A stretch of DNA of 64,000 nt from Lineus longissimus (lineage: Eukaryota > Nemertea > Pilidiophora > Heteronemertea > Lineidae), in assembly GCF_910592395.1 (NCBI RefSeq), contig NC_088318.1, positions 11,470,349 through 11,534,348 on the forward strand, given 5' to 3'. Below, piece by piece: positions 39,004 to 50,007 of this stretch. Position 1 is the first letter of the stretch, and each line of letters begins with the position of its first letter. Under the pieces are notes generated by a model. The model had not been told where the DNA came from, did not search any database, and saw nothing but the letters and a program-made list of their open reading frames with translations. The position numbers and the translations under genes were made by a program.

Positions 39004-40220
39004 AACTCGGAAATGATCTGCTCGTTCCAAAAAAAGTTATAGGGTAACGAAATAAAAACGTAAGAAATGTCTACCAATTCAAAGTCCTCCACACTTATTT
39101 ACAAAAGTAATACTGGCGGTTTTAATTATGAAACACTACGGGCCCAGAATCTGTCCAAGCCTCTCTTGAATGCGACAGCGTTGTTGGCATTTACGACCCA
39201 GCCTGGCAGCGAATTCCAACCCCTCACGGTTCTCACCATGAAAGCATTTTTCCTGACGTTTGACCTTGGCCGGGTATGTCTGAGCTTATATTGATGTCCC
39301 CTAGTGGTTTGGGGACCCCCCTGGTGAAGGTAAGGGTGACCACGCCGGTCCACCATACTCCAGGATTGGCCTCACCAGGGATTTAAAAAGCAAGAGACAT
39401 CAAAGAGACGTGGGTTCCATGGTGGCTAATTAACAACAACACGATTATGACAAGTCGGACATTGCAATTAAAGCCATGCCGTTAAAGTTCCAGGAATCGC
39501 TTTGATTTTATACCCGTTGCTTGAAAAGTCGGTGTCGTTAGCTACGCGCATAATAGCAACGCATTACCGAGACTGACCACGAGGAGGTGACACCACCAGT
39601 CTCATAAAAAAAGGGGGTTACTCACCACTCTTAGAAAAAAAGGTTCCAATTAGCACCCTGGCATTTTAGCACCCTCCCAAGGGGTTCTATGGCCAACACC
39701 TTGATGGCCAAAAATATTCTAAATAATTCCTTTATTGATGAATTTATGAAAAATTTAGCCTTTAACCCATTATTCACTATAAAAGAAATAATTTTAATGG
39801 ATAACATATAGGTAAAATTTGATTTGAAAATATGGGGTGCTATTTTGCCCCCCTGTGGGAGAACCCCTAAGCCGGGGTGCAAAATAGCACCCCATATTTT
39901 CAAATCAAAAGTTAAAGTTAGTTAACGGCTCATTAGACAAATAGGCCATAAAACCCCTTCAGAGGGTGTTAAAATGCCAGGGTGCTAATTGGAACCTTTT
40001 TTTCTAAGAGTGTCAGTCGGAAAAAAATGCGCTAGTCGCTTAGGCCCATTTTTGTGATCAGTGGTTCAGAAAGAATAAAAAGGGAAAAAAGAGTTCGACC
40101 GAGCCCCTCGTCTGCACTTAGTGCAGAGTTGAATGAGCGAATGCGTGGAAGTGCTGAGTGGGGGGGGGGGGGATGTCAAATAAATAATACGAATGCGGAC
40201 AACTCGGACAACTTGAAACA
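39004..40220 (-). repeat. 1.2-kb satellite, unit 2 of 5 (1217 bp)
   Basis: Nearly identical to units 3-5. The reverse transcriptase tail is at 39356-39126; the G run is 13 long. It shares the TTGTTGGCATTT variant near 39180 with unit 4. Confidence 0.9.
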
Positions 40221-41431
40221 ACTCGGAAATGATCTGCTCGTTCCAAAAAAAGTTATAGGGTAACGAAATAAAAACGTAAGAAATGTCTACCAATTCAAAG
40301 TCCTCCACACTTATTTACAAAAGTAATACTGGCGGTTTTAATTATGAAACACTACGGGCCCAGAATCTGTCCAAGCCTCTCTTGAATGCGACAGCGTTGT
40401 TGACATTTACGACCCAGCCTGGCAGCGAATTCCAACCCCTCACGGTTCTCACCATGAAAGCATTTTTCCTGACGTTTGACCTTGGCCGGGTATGTCTGAG
40501 CTTATATTGATGTCCCCTAGTGGTTTGGGGACCCCCCTGGTGAAGGTAAGGGTGACCACGCCGGTCCACCATACTCCAGGATTGGCCTCACCAGGGATTT
40601 AAAAAGCAAGAGACATCAAAGAGACGTGGGTTCCATGGTGGCTAATTAACAACAACACGATTATGACAAGTCGGACATTGCAATTAAAGCCATGCCGTTA
40701 AAGTTCCAGGAATCGCTTTGATTTTATACCCGTTGCTTGAAAAGTCGGTGTCGTTAGCTACGCGCATAATAGCAACGCATTACCGAGACTGACCACGAGG
40801 AGGTGACACCACCAGTCTCATAAAAAAAGGGGGTTACTCACCACTCTTAGAAAAAAAGGTTCCAATTAGCACCCTGGCATTTTAGCACCCTCCCAAGGGG
40901 TTCTATGGCCAAAAATATTCTATTTGTCTAAATAATTCCTTTATTGATGAATTTATGAAAAATTTAGCCTTTAACCCATTATTCACTATAAAAGAAATAA
41001 TTTTAATGGATAACATATAGGTAAAATTTGATTTGAAAATATGGGGTGCTATTTTGCCCCCCTGTGGGAGAACCCCTAAGCCGGGGTGCAAAATAGCACC
41101 CCATATTTTCAAATCAAAAGTTAAAGTTAGTTAACGGCTCATTAGACAAATAGGCCATAAAACCCCTTCAGAGGGTGTTAAAATGCCAGGGTGCTAATTG
41201 GAACCTTTTTTTCTAAGAGTGTCAGTCGGAAAAAAATGCGCTAGTCGCTTAGGCCCATTTTTGTGATCAGTGGTTCAGAAAGAATAAAAAGGGAAAAAAG
41301 AGTTCGACCGAGCCCCTCGTCTGCACTTAGTGCAGAGTTGAATGAGCGAATGCGTGGAAGTGCTGAGTGGGGGGGGGGGGGGGATGTCAAATAAATAATA
41401 CGAATGCGGACAACTCGGACAACTTGAAACA
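40221..41431 (-). repeat. 1.2-kb satellite, unit 3 of 5 (1211 bp)
   Basis: The reverse transcriptase tail is at 40572-40342; the G run is 15 long. It shares TTGTTGACATTT near 40397 with unit 5. A private change near 40908-40930 removes 15 bp between GGCCA repeats and adds about 9 bp (TATTTGTCT), explaining the 6-bp length difference from units 2 and 4. Confidence 0.9.
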
Positions 41432-42648
41432 ACTCGGAAATGATCTGCTCGTTCCAAAAAAAGTTATAGGGTAACGAAATAAAAACGTAAGAAATGTCTA
41501 CCAATTCAAAGTCCTCCACACTTATTTACAAAAGTAATACTGGCGGTTTTAATTATGAAACACTACGGGCCCAGAATCTGTCCAAGCCTCTCTTGAATGC
41601 GACAGCGTTGTTGGCATTTACGACCCAGCCTGGCAGCGAATTCCAACCCCTCACGGTTCTCACCATGAAAGCATTTTTCCTGACGTTTGACCTTGGCCGG
41701 GTATGTCTGAGCTTATATTGATGTCCCCTAGTGGTTTGGGGACCCCCCTGGTGAAGGTAAGGGTGACCACGCCGGTCCACCATACTCCAGGATTGGCCTC
41801 ACCAGGGATTTAAAAAGCAAGAGACATCAAAGAGACGTGGGTTCCATGGTGGCTAATTAACAACAACACGATTATGACAAGTCGGACATTGCAATTAAAG
41901 CCATGCCGTTAAAGTTCCAGGAATCGCTTTGATTTTATACCCGTTGCTTGAAAAGTCGGTGTCGTTAGCTACGCGCATAATAGCAACGCATTACCGAGAC
42001 TGACCACGAGGAGGTGACACCACCAGTCTCATAAAAAAGGGGGTTACTCACCACTCTTAGAAAAAAAGGTTCCAATTAGCACCCTGGCATTTTAGCACCC
42101 TCCCAAGGGGTTCTATGGCCAACACCTTGATGGCCAAAAATATTCTAAATAATTCCTTTATTGATGAATTTATGAAAAATTTAGCCTTTAACCCATTATT
42201 CACTATAAAAGAAATAATTTTAATGGATAACATATAGGTAAAATTTGATTTGAAAATATGGGGTGCTATTTTGCCCCCCTGTGGGAGAACCCCTAAGCCG
42301 GGGTGCAAAATAGCACCCCATATTTTCAAATCAAAAGTTAAAGTTAGTTAACGGCTCATTAGACAAATAGGCCATAAAACCCCTTCAGAGGGTGTTAAAA
42401 TGCCAGGGTGCTAATTGGAACCTTTTTTTCTAAGAGTGTCAGTCGGAAAAAAATGCGCTAGTCGCTTAGGCCCATTTTTGTGATCAGTGGTTCAGAAAGA
42501 ATAAAAAGGGAAAAAAGAGTTCGACCGAGCCCCTCGTCTGCACTTAGTGCAGAGTTGAATGAGCGAATGCGTGGAAGTGCTGAGTGGGGGGGGGGGGGGG
42601 GTGTCAAATAAATAATACGAATGCGGACAACTCGGACAACTTGAAACA
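41432..42648 (-). repeat. 1.2-kb satellite, unit 4 of 5 (1217 bp)
   Basis: The reverse transcriptase tail is at 41783-41553; the G run is 16 long. It matches unit 2 at the GGC/GAC diagnostic site. Confidence 0.9.
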
Positions 42649-43850
42649 ACTCGGAAATGATCTGCTCGTTCCAAAAAAAGTTATAGGGTAACGAAATAAA
42701 AACGTAAGAAATGTCTACCAATTCAAAGTCCTCCACACTTATTTACAAAAGTAATACTGGCGGTTTTAATTATGAAACACTACGGGCCCAGAATCTGTCC
42801 AAGCCTCTCTTGAATGCGACAGCGTTGTTGACATTTACGACCCAGCCTGGCAGCGAATTCCAACCCCTCACGGTTCTCACCATGAAAGCATTTTTCCTGA
42901 CGTTTGACCTTGGCCGGGTATGTCTGAGCTTATATTGATGTCCCCTAGTGGTTTGGGGACCCCCCTGGTGAAGGTAAGGGTGACCACGCCGGTCCACCAT
43001 ACTCCAGGATTGGCCTCACCAGGGATTTAAAAAGCAAGAGACATCAAAGAGACGTGGGTTCCATGGTGGCTAATTAACAACAACACGATTATGACAAGTC
43101 GGACATTGCAATTAAAGCCATGCCGTTAAAGTTCCAGGAATCGCTTTGATTTTATACCCGTTGCTTGAAAAGTCGGTGTCGTTAGCTACGCGCATAATAG
43201 CAACGCATTACCGAGACTGACCACGAGGAGGTGACACCACCAGTCTCATAAAAAAAGGGGGTTACTCACCACTCTTAGAAAAAAAGGTTCCAATTAGCAC
43301 CCTGGCATTTTAGCACCCTCCCAAGGGGTTCTATGGCCAACACCTTGATGGCCAAAAATATTCTAAATAATTCCTTTATTGATGAATTTATGAAAAATTT
43401 AGCCTTTAACCCATTATTCACTATAAAAGAAATAATTTTAATGGATAACATATAGGTAAAATTTGATTTGAAAATATGGGGTGCTATTTTGCCCCCCTGT
43501 GGGAGAACCCCTAACCCGGGGTGCAAAATAGCACCCCATATTTTCAAATCAAAAGTTAAAGTTAGTTAACGGCTCATTAGACAAATAGGCCATAAAACCC
43601 CTTCAGAGGGTGTTAAAATGCCAGGGTGCTAATTGGAACCTTTTTTTCTAAGAGTGTCAGTCGGAAAAAAATGCGCTAGTCGCTTAGGCCCATTTTTGTG
43701 ATCAGTGGTTCAGAAAGAATAAAAAGGGAAAAAAGAGTTCGACCGAGCCCCTCGTCTGCACTTAGTGCAGAGTTGAATGAGCGAATGCGTGGAAGTGCTG
43801 AGTGGGGGGGGGGGGGGGGGGGATGTCAAATAAATAATACGAATGCGGAC
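42649..43850 (-). repeat. 1.2-kb satellite, unit 5 of 5 (about 1202 bp, interrupted at its right end)
   Basis: The reverse transcriptase tail is at 43000-42770; the G run, 19 long, is the longest of the five. It matches unit 3 at the GGC/GAC site. The unit breaks off after AATGCGGACAA, where the 107-bp minisatellite begins. Confidence 0.9.
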
Positions 43851-43854
43851 AAAT

Positions 43855-44371
43855 GAGCGAGCCAACGCGAAGTCCTTGCAAAGGCCTCCGATCTGCGTTG
43901 AAATGCGTAAGAATGACCCCTGTCAATCAATAATAAAGTACGAACACGGATACGGACGACGAGCGAGCCAACGCGAAGGCCTTGCAAAGGCCTCCAATCT
44001 GCGTTGGAGTGCGTTTGAATGACCCCTGTCAATCAATAATAAGTACGTATACACGGATACAGACGGTTGAGCGAGCCAACGCGAAGGCCTTGCAAAGGCC
44101 TCCAAATCTGCGTTGAAGTGCGTTTGAATGACCCCTGTCAATCAATAATAAGTACGTATACACGGATACAGACGGTTGAGCGAGCCAACGCGAAGGCCTT
44201 GCAAAGGCCTCCAAATCTGCGTTGAAGTGCGTTTGAATGACCCCTGTCAATCAATAATAAGTACGTATACACGGATACAGACGGTTGAGCGAGCCAACGC
44301 GAAGGCCTTGCAAAGGCCTCCGAATCTGCGTTGAAGTGCGTTTGAATGACCCCTGTCAATCAATAATAATT
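43855..44371 (-). repeat. 107-bp minisatellite, five copies
   Basis: Copies begin (GAGCGAGCCAACGCG) at 43855, 43961, 44069, 44178 and 44287, giving unit lengths of 106, 108, 109 and 109. Each ends with CCCCTGTCAATCAATAATA. The last copy runs into the 3' end of the PHD/OTU/FLYWCH reading frame and supplies its stop codon. Confidence 0.93.
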
Positions 44372-46245
44372 GGAGCTGTGGGATCTTGCGGGCGATTCTT
44401 CTGGCGAAAGCGATTAGTTGCTCTGGTTAAGCAGCTCATTTTCTGTAGCGAAGGACATGGACCGGAATTCACGTGCTCAAGAAGGACTTCAGTCACAATA
44501 GCGGATGCTGACTTGTACACGTTTTCGGCGGCTTTACCTTTCATGGACGCGGTTATCTTGGAGACGACTGCTGCACCTGGTTGTGCTTGATGGTTATGCG
44601 CATTTTTCCCAACAATAAATTGGTCCCCCTTCTGTGTCACCATAGCGCGACACGGATTATGCTTCGGCCGGATCGTGCATTGCCAATCAGTTGTAGTATT
44701 GTTATTACGACGGCGCATAACGTTGTACGTGTAACCGTGGCTGTCAATCAATTTGTTTCTTGACCGTTTAGTCCCGTCGTCAACGATTTGAAACGTCAAT
44801 TGGAAGTCTTCCGCGGCCGGCGAAATTGAATTAGGTTCCTCAATGGATGATTCATTTATCTCCGGAATTCGTACGTCAGGTCGAACAATGTATGTCTGAT
44901 CTCCGCGTGGTAAAGTCTCGTCTTCGAGCAGTGTGGAGGCATGCGTTGGCGATGGTGGAGTTATGTCCCGGAATAGGTACATACTGACTACGTTGGCGGT
45001 GGGGTCAGGTGAGGCGGCGGCGGAAATCTCCCGCATAGGTGGCGATGGACTTTCGCATAGTGTAGTAGAGACGTTGGCGGTGGGGTCATGTAAGACGTCG
45101 GAAATGTCCATCATTGGTGGTGGATTTTCGCGTGGCGTACTGACGTCCGTGGTGGAGTCAGGTGAGTCGGCGGAAATGTCTATCATGGGTGGTGGACTTT
45201 GGCGAAGAGGATTAGTGACGACGTCGGCGGTGGGGTCAGAGACGGCGGAAATGTCAATCGTTGGCGGTGCCGGTGGGTCAGCAGTAGTCGGACTTGATGT
45301 CATCACTTTGCGCTTGCGCTTGTTGGGCTGTTCGTCGTGGACCAAGGTTCCTTTTCGCTTGTTGTCAACTTTTAGGAGAGGCACAAAATGGCTGGGAGTA
45401 CATGTTCCGCGATTTAACGCAGCACTTCCAGAGGACCAGAGGATGTGAATGGCAGCATTCGTTCCCCTGTTCTTTGAAGTTCGCGGAACAAACGTCGTGC
45501 TGAGGCGGCGTACAGCAGGGTCCATATGACCATTCATTGGCGGATACATGGATACAATCGAGCGGCCGACAACTGAGGCGAGAGCGTGAAAACACCACGC
45601 GGAAGATTCGTTGCGTCGGAGGCAGTCAGAACAGGCGTCATCAAAACTTTGGGTGAGCTCGTCCCATACCGGATCAACATTCTGTTTGATGTAGAAATCG
45701 CGGTGAAGAATTAACTCAATGGCCGTTCTTACGCGCAGCTCGGGGGTTTTAGAGAGACTCGTATCTCCGCAGAGCGCTACTGATACCGCGTGATAGAGAC
45801 AATCCCCATCACGAGGAATGCTGACAGGTAGCCTGTTTCGCACTCCCCCACTCTTCTCCAAGATACGCTGTGCGTTTGTGTCGATAGCGTGTACGTTTTC
45901 TTGGTACATAGCAGTAAAGCCTTGGGCCGGTACGGCAATCGGGCCGACATTTCGGCGCAGGAGAATTTGCTCACGTCTTGCTGCTGCCCTCAGGAGGTCA
46001 GGGGTGATGCCAATCAAAAATCTCTGAAGAGATGCGCCGAAATTATACGCGTTTGGGTCCGAGGTCCACGTAACGCACCTCGTACACCAGTACTCTAGTG
46101 GCAACTTACCTAACTCTTCGAAGATAGGTCCCGGAAGCCCTTGGCACTTAGCGTGGAACCACAACGAGCATCCCTCGCAAAAAATCACGTCCGTGATGCA
46201 TTGTCGCTTGCAATCTCCACAGGGATAGGAATTTCGTTTCGGCAT
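44356..46245 (-). CDS. PHD finger / OTU-like / FLYWCH protein, single exon, probably transposon-derived and truncated
   Basis: 629 residues without introns. An N-terminal PHD finger has all eight ligands (C9, C12, C23, C26, H31, C34, C54, C57). An OTU-like cysteine-protease fold follows: DGDCLYHAV with Cys149 in the catalytic position and SHFVPLL with His286; vertnin-type proteins share this segment. Residues about 325-425 carry four to five copies of a roughly 30-residue repeat (PPPMIDIS...DPTADV). A FLYWCH zinc finger spans about 485-557 (W521, C523, C532, H550, H552). FLYWCH domains occur in Mutator-type transposases, and the tail NRFRQKNRPQDPT resembles the linker before a MULE transposase core. 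That core is absent: the frame ends PTAPIIID-stop inside the 107-bp minisatellite. It may be a transposase relic or a domesticated regulator; the long intact frame argues against old decay. Confidence 0.8.
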   Translation of the reverse strand: MPKRNSYPCGDCKRQCITDVIFCEGCSLWFHAKCQGLPGPIFEELGKLPLEYWCTRCVTWTSDPNAYNFGASLQRFLIGITPDLLRAAARREQILLRRNVGPIAVPAQGFTAMYQENVHAIDTNAQRILEKSGGVRNRLPVSIPRDGDCLYHAVSVALCGDTSLSKTPELRVRTAIELILHRDFYIKQNVDPVWDELTQSFDDACSDCLRRNESSAWCFHALASVVGRSIVSMYPPMNGHMDPAVRRLSTTFVPRTSKNRGTNAAIHILWSSGSAALNRGTCTPSHFVPLLKVDNKRKGTLVHDEQPNKRKRKVMTSSPTTADPPAPPTIDISAVSDPTADVVTNPLRQSPPPMIDISADSPDSTTDVSTPRENPPPMMDISDVLHDPTANVSTTLCESPSPPMREISAAASPDPTANVVSMYLFRDITPPSPTHASTLLEDETLPRGDQTYIVRPDVRIPEINESSIEEPNSISPAAEDFQLTFQIVDDGTKRSRNKLIDSHGYTYNVMRRRNNNTTTDWQCTIRPKHNPCRAMVTQKGDQFIVGKNAHNHQAQPGAAVVSKITASMKGKAAENVYKSASAIVTEVLLEHVNSGPCPSLQKMSCLTRATNRFRQKNRPQDPTAPIIID

Positions 46246-46320
46246 GCTTTCTCTTGGGCTCCACTACAGACTATGTCAATTCGATGATGCTGACAATATG
46301 CGGAATGAGAAGTTTGAGCC

Positions 46321-46329
46321 CTTTTTATA
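46321..46329 (-). promoter_or_regulatory. TATA box of the PHD/OTU/FLYWCH gene
   Basis: The minus strand reads TATAAAAAG 76 bp upstream of the ATG at 46245, leaving room for a 5' UTR of about 45-50 nt. Confidence 0.5.
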
Positions 46330-46515
46330 GTAGCATGGAGTCAATTAGTGAGGAGGGTAATCATCTCCTGAGATTTGATTGGCTAAAGTTTAATTGCCTT
46401 TACGGCATTGGATGGTCAGGTAGATAACCATGGCAACATTCAGGCAGCGGTCGGCTTTAACCAGAGGCACGCCTAATTAACCGTGAGACGTCAAGGTGGC
46501 CACATCGCCTCCATC

Positions 46516-46602
46516 GAAAACAAGGGTATACGGCATAAGTGTACTCTTTAAATAGAAGTAGGCCTACACTTTCCGGTGCACATATGCCGTACCCTTGTTT
46601 TC
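46516..46602. repeat. Imperfect palindrome related to the TTAA-flanked element at 48103
   Basis: Arms read GAAAACAAGGGTATACGGC and, inverted from the right, GAAAACAAGGGTACGGCAT. The word CGGCATAAGTGTAC matches the terminal region of the 48103-48329 element, so this looks like fused or rearranged ends of the same family. Confidence 0.6.
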
Positions 46603-48098
46603 ACCTGATCGTGCAATACAATATTGAGAATAAATACTAAATAAATACGCAAAAGTTTGCAATGCCGATGTACTCAGAACATTCCTCTTGTGATTTGAGG
46701 AAATAAGCTCCATTGAGCTGTTCCTCTTTCCCTATGTGATAAAGGAGATTCTCTACTGTAACGAAGATAAGCAGTGAATGTTTGGAAGGACGATATGTAC
46801 ATCTTTTTGCACCTTAAGACACAGGAAATTTAAAAAGGGGTACAACATTGAAAATTACCGTCAACTAATTTCGGCTGTTTATTCATTGAGAAGGTCGAAT
46901 GGTTTGACTATTAAGACACCCTTCAGGCCAACTATTAAAAAAAATCGATTCTCGAGAGTCCTCGCCCTTGCAGGAAATTGGTGCCTTATAGTTTTATTTT
47001 TTATTTTGATAAAAACCCATTCAAAAGGACATGTGAGACAGAGGTGTTGAGGAAGTAAGGTCAGTAAAACCTTCTGAATACCCAATTTGGGACGACTGTG
47101 GGTGCACAAAAGTAACCAGTTGCAAGATGTACGTGGGCTTTGAAGCCTAGGACGTGCATGTATGTTCAGGATTCGACTGGTCCCCTGTCTAACTTTCACA
47201 TAGGCCATCTAGTTAAATATGCATATGTATAAATTTAGACAGGGGACCAGTCCAGTTCAGCATCAGGATAATAAAGTGCTTTTTTCATATCATTTCGAAC
47301 TTGTTTTGTAAATGTTTCCCAGTTAAGAAGAATCTTAAATAAAATGCTTCCTCCCTTGCCACATGCTCTGAAAAAAAGGACGAGAAATAATCTAATGTTA
47401 TTTTTAGTTGACATTAATAGCTCAATCTGTGTATCTGTTTTTGCTTGGTTAACATGTACTATACATGACATATTACGTTTATATTTATTGATGCCATGCT
47501 GATCAGTGTACAAACTGTGATATGAAATTCGTGTAATAAAGAAAAAATTGTAATTCGAATTGATATTTTTTTTGTATGTGGGGGTGGTTATTCTAAAAGT
47601 ATAAGAGCAAATACCAAAAAAGAACTGCTGGATACTAAGTTGATGTGGATGTGCCCTTATAGATATAATGTTTTCTTCCTTGTCGTGCACTGTCTTTGTA
47701 TTTCTTAACAGAAACCCTGAATGCAGAAATTCAAAGGGAGACGTGTGTTTCTGGTGGGGTGGCGAAGAGTGAACAATGCAATGTAGGAATAGGGCAAGGT
47801 ATACGCATGCCTGATCCCATAGTGTCACTATATAAGTTGAAAACTATTGAAATGAAACAAACTTTCATTTACAATAGACTTTCATTGTGTTGGTATAGAA
47901 CCAGGCTTTGAACGGGCAGTGTATATCATATGATATTACTAGCCAACATCACGGAAGTCGTGACGTTTGAGTCACGGTTTGTTCTTCGTAACTTAATCGC
48001 ATGGTATGTCCATCGTAAACCAATTTCAACAGGAAGTATTTAAATATTTTACTTTTCTGAATTCTTAGTTTCAAGAGAATTATTACGATGGCAGACTG
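46603..48098. other. Noncoding stretch with one perfect hairpin
   Basis: Apart from the hairpin at 47175-47252 I see no exon, RNA gene or repeat. The longest minus-strand frame (47828-47235) has no recognisable domain and AT-rich, low-complexity composition. Confidence 0.4.
47175..47252. repeat. Perfect 18-bp inverted repeat (hairpin)
   Basis: GACTGGTCCCCTGTCTAA at 47175-47192 is matched exactly in inverse at 47235-47252, with a 42-bp AT-rich loop. Confidence 0.8.
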
Positions 48099-48333
48099 TT
48101 AAAGGGACACTTATGCTGTACCCTTGTTGTGGAGCACTTCTCAGATTTGCCGCTAGGGGACGAAAATCGCTCCAGAGGGCATGTGATGTAACTTTCTGGC
48201 TGTAAAATTGTTGTTTATTACCTATACATTTGATATGCATCAATGAAAATATGGAGCTTTCTGGGTGACAAAGTTAAAGTCGGCAAACTGAGGAAAATCC
48301 AATTCCAAGGGTACGGCATAAGTGTCCCTTTAA
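48099..48333. mobile_element. Non-autonomous TTAA-flanked element (piggyBac-like MITE)
   Basis: TTAA at 48099-48102 and 48330-48333 flanks a 227-bp segment with terminal inverted repeats AGGGACACTTATGC...GCATAAGTGTCCCT. The inverted homology extends into GTACCCTTG. Duplication of TTAA is the hallmark of piggyBac-type insertion; no coding capacity is present. Confidence 0.8.
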
Positions 48334-48429
48334 GAAGTAAATTCAAATACACAGGTATTGTAGGAAATAACATTCCTTTTAATTAGACGGGATAGCTCTT
48401 TGATCACCCAGGTGAGAAAATGATTAGTT

Positions 48430-48693
48430 GTCAATCAATAATACTGCTCACACCATGAAGGTGTCAATTGCAGATGGAACTGTTCTTTGATCACCCTAGT
48501 GAGAAGATAATTAGTAGAGAATCAATGCCATGAAGGTGTTAATTGCAGGAAACAACATTCCTCATAATTAGACGTCAATCAATAATACTGCTCACACCAT
48601 GAAGGTGTCAATTGCAGACGGAACTGTTCTTTGATCACCCTAGTGAGAAGATAATTAGTAGAGAATCAATGCCATGAAGGTGTTAATTGCAGA
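48430..48693. repeat. Direct duplication, 144-bp period
   Basis: GTCAATCAATAATACTGCTC begins at 48430 and again at 48574, and each copy continues for about 120 bp nearly identically through AAGGTGTTAATTGCAG. Related, more diverged sequence precedes the first copy from about 48365. Confidence 0.8.
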
Positions 48694-48736
48694 CAACTGT
48701 AACCATATGACCATCGTTTTGAGCATGCCTCTTCGC

Positions 48737-49939
48737 TTAAAGGTCATATATCAAGGTTTGAAAACATGCTTGATACTCATGAAATATGTTGAGGGTTAAA
48801 AAAACAAGATCCCAGACATTAAAAAAATTCTAATAATAAAGTCATTATTTAGTTATTTCAATTTTCAATTTGAAACTATTTGAATTTCCCACCACACACA
48901 ACTTTAGATTAGTTCCACATGTGGGCGCTAGGGATTTTTTGATGACGTAGGTCAGGTCAGTCAGAACAAAGCAAGATGGCTTCCGCATACAGTTCAGAGA
49001 GTGAGAGCAGTGAATTTGAGGATGTTTTGGTCGATACAGAAGGATATTTAAACGTTGAGCCATACATGTTCGAGCCATTGATAAACTTGATTACGATCGG
49101 GCATTGTGTTCCCGTGGTTAGCATTTCCTAAAGCGACAGTTTCAAAACAAGATATAAGATTCAAAATCAGAATACATCACATCACAATTCACATATTTTA
49201 AAAAAAAATGTTTATTTGATTTTTAGTTGATAAAGCCATGCTAAATAAATATTCCTGAACAATATTGTTACAGGGTTTCAATGTCTGGCATTGTTTCATG
49301 GTTTCTCTAGGTGTATCAACAATGCAATCCATAACTCCTGAAACACTGTACTGATGTAGGCCATATTTGAATATGGTTTCTTTACCACACAAAACAATGA
49401 AACATTCAATAAGCCTGATTTTTGTTTCATGGATTCTATTATAAAATTTTAACAGATAAACCAGTCTACAGACATGGCAGATGAAAAGATGAAAATAAAT
49501 ATCACCTTTTCAACAACTGCAGGTTGCCGTCTGTCTGGTTCAACTTCTGTGGAAGCCTCAGGGAATGCAGCATCAATCCCCACATCAAAATGATCATCAT
49601 CATCTTCACACAATACACCATAGTGAATGAAACACATTACTTCCAGGTGTGCATAATTAATTAAGGCCCTCCTGCTTTTATGATTGCATGACATGTACAG
49701 ATGACCTGATCTACATCACAACTTTTGCTGAACCCGCCGCCTGGCTCTAACAAGCCAGTTGCTAGCCTGATCAGGTAATCAAGTTGTCAAACATATAATT
49801 GGCTATATCTTCAAAATGGATGGAGCTAATTGCATTTGGTTTTCTGTATTGTATAAAGTGTTAGGTACACTTTTGAAATCGTCTTACAGCAGAAAATGGC
49901 AAAAAACCTTGATATATGTTATGCCGCACTTCACTTTAA
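48737..49939. mobile_element. Candidate TTAA-bounded element (imperfect terminal inverts)
   Basis: TTAAAG at 48737 and its inverse CTTTAA ending at 49939 bracket 1.2 kb. CATATATCAAGGTTT is shared inward of both ends, with a gap of about 14 nt on one side. The only coding hint is the short frame at 48976. The terminal match is short, so this is tentative. Confidence 0.4.
48976..49131 (+). CDS. Short acidic open frame, 51 residues (possible first exon or transposon relic)
   Basis: It starts MASAYSSESESSEFEDVLVD and contains GYLNVEPYMFEP, a word resembling the N-termini of P2X7-C-terminus-like zinc-binding proteins that are repetitive in several invertebrate genomes. It stops at TAA 49129-49131. 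No matching downstream exon was found, so it may be a broken copy. Confidence 0.3.
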   Translation: MASAYSSESESSEFEDVLVDTEGYLNVEPYMFEPLINLITIGHCVPVVSIS

Positions 49940-49940
49940 A

Positions 49941-50007
49941 GACCGATAGGTTACCTATAGGTTACCTATAGGTTACCAATAGGTTACCTATAGGTTACCT
50001 ATCGGTC
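49941..50007. repeat. 11-bp tandem repeat with inverted ends
   Basis: GGTTACCTATA or a close variant repeats about five to six times. The block is closed by GACCGATAGGT on the left and its inverse ACCTATCGGTC on the right. Confidence 0.85.

Noticed and set aside
39067-39294. Plus-strand frame MSTNSKSSTLIYKSN in every satellite unit
   Set aside because: Antisense of the reverse transcriptase tail; no protein features of its own.
47235-47828. 197-codon minus-strand frame as a gene
   Set aside because: Low-complexity, AT-driven composition, no domain, and it overlaps the 18-bp hairpin.
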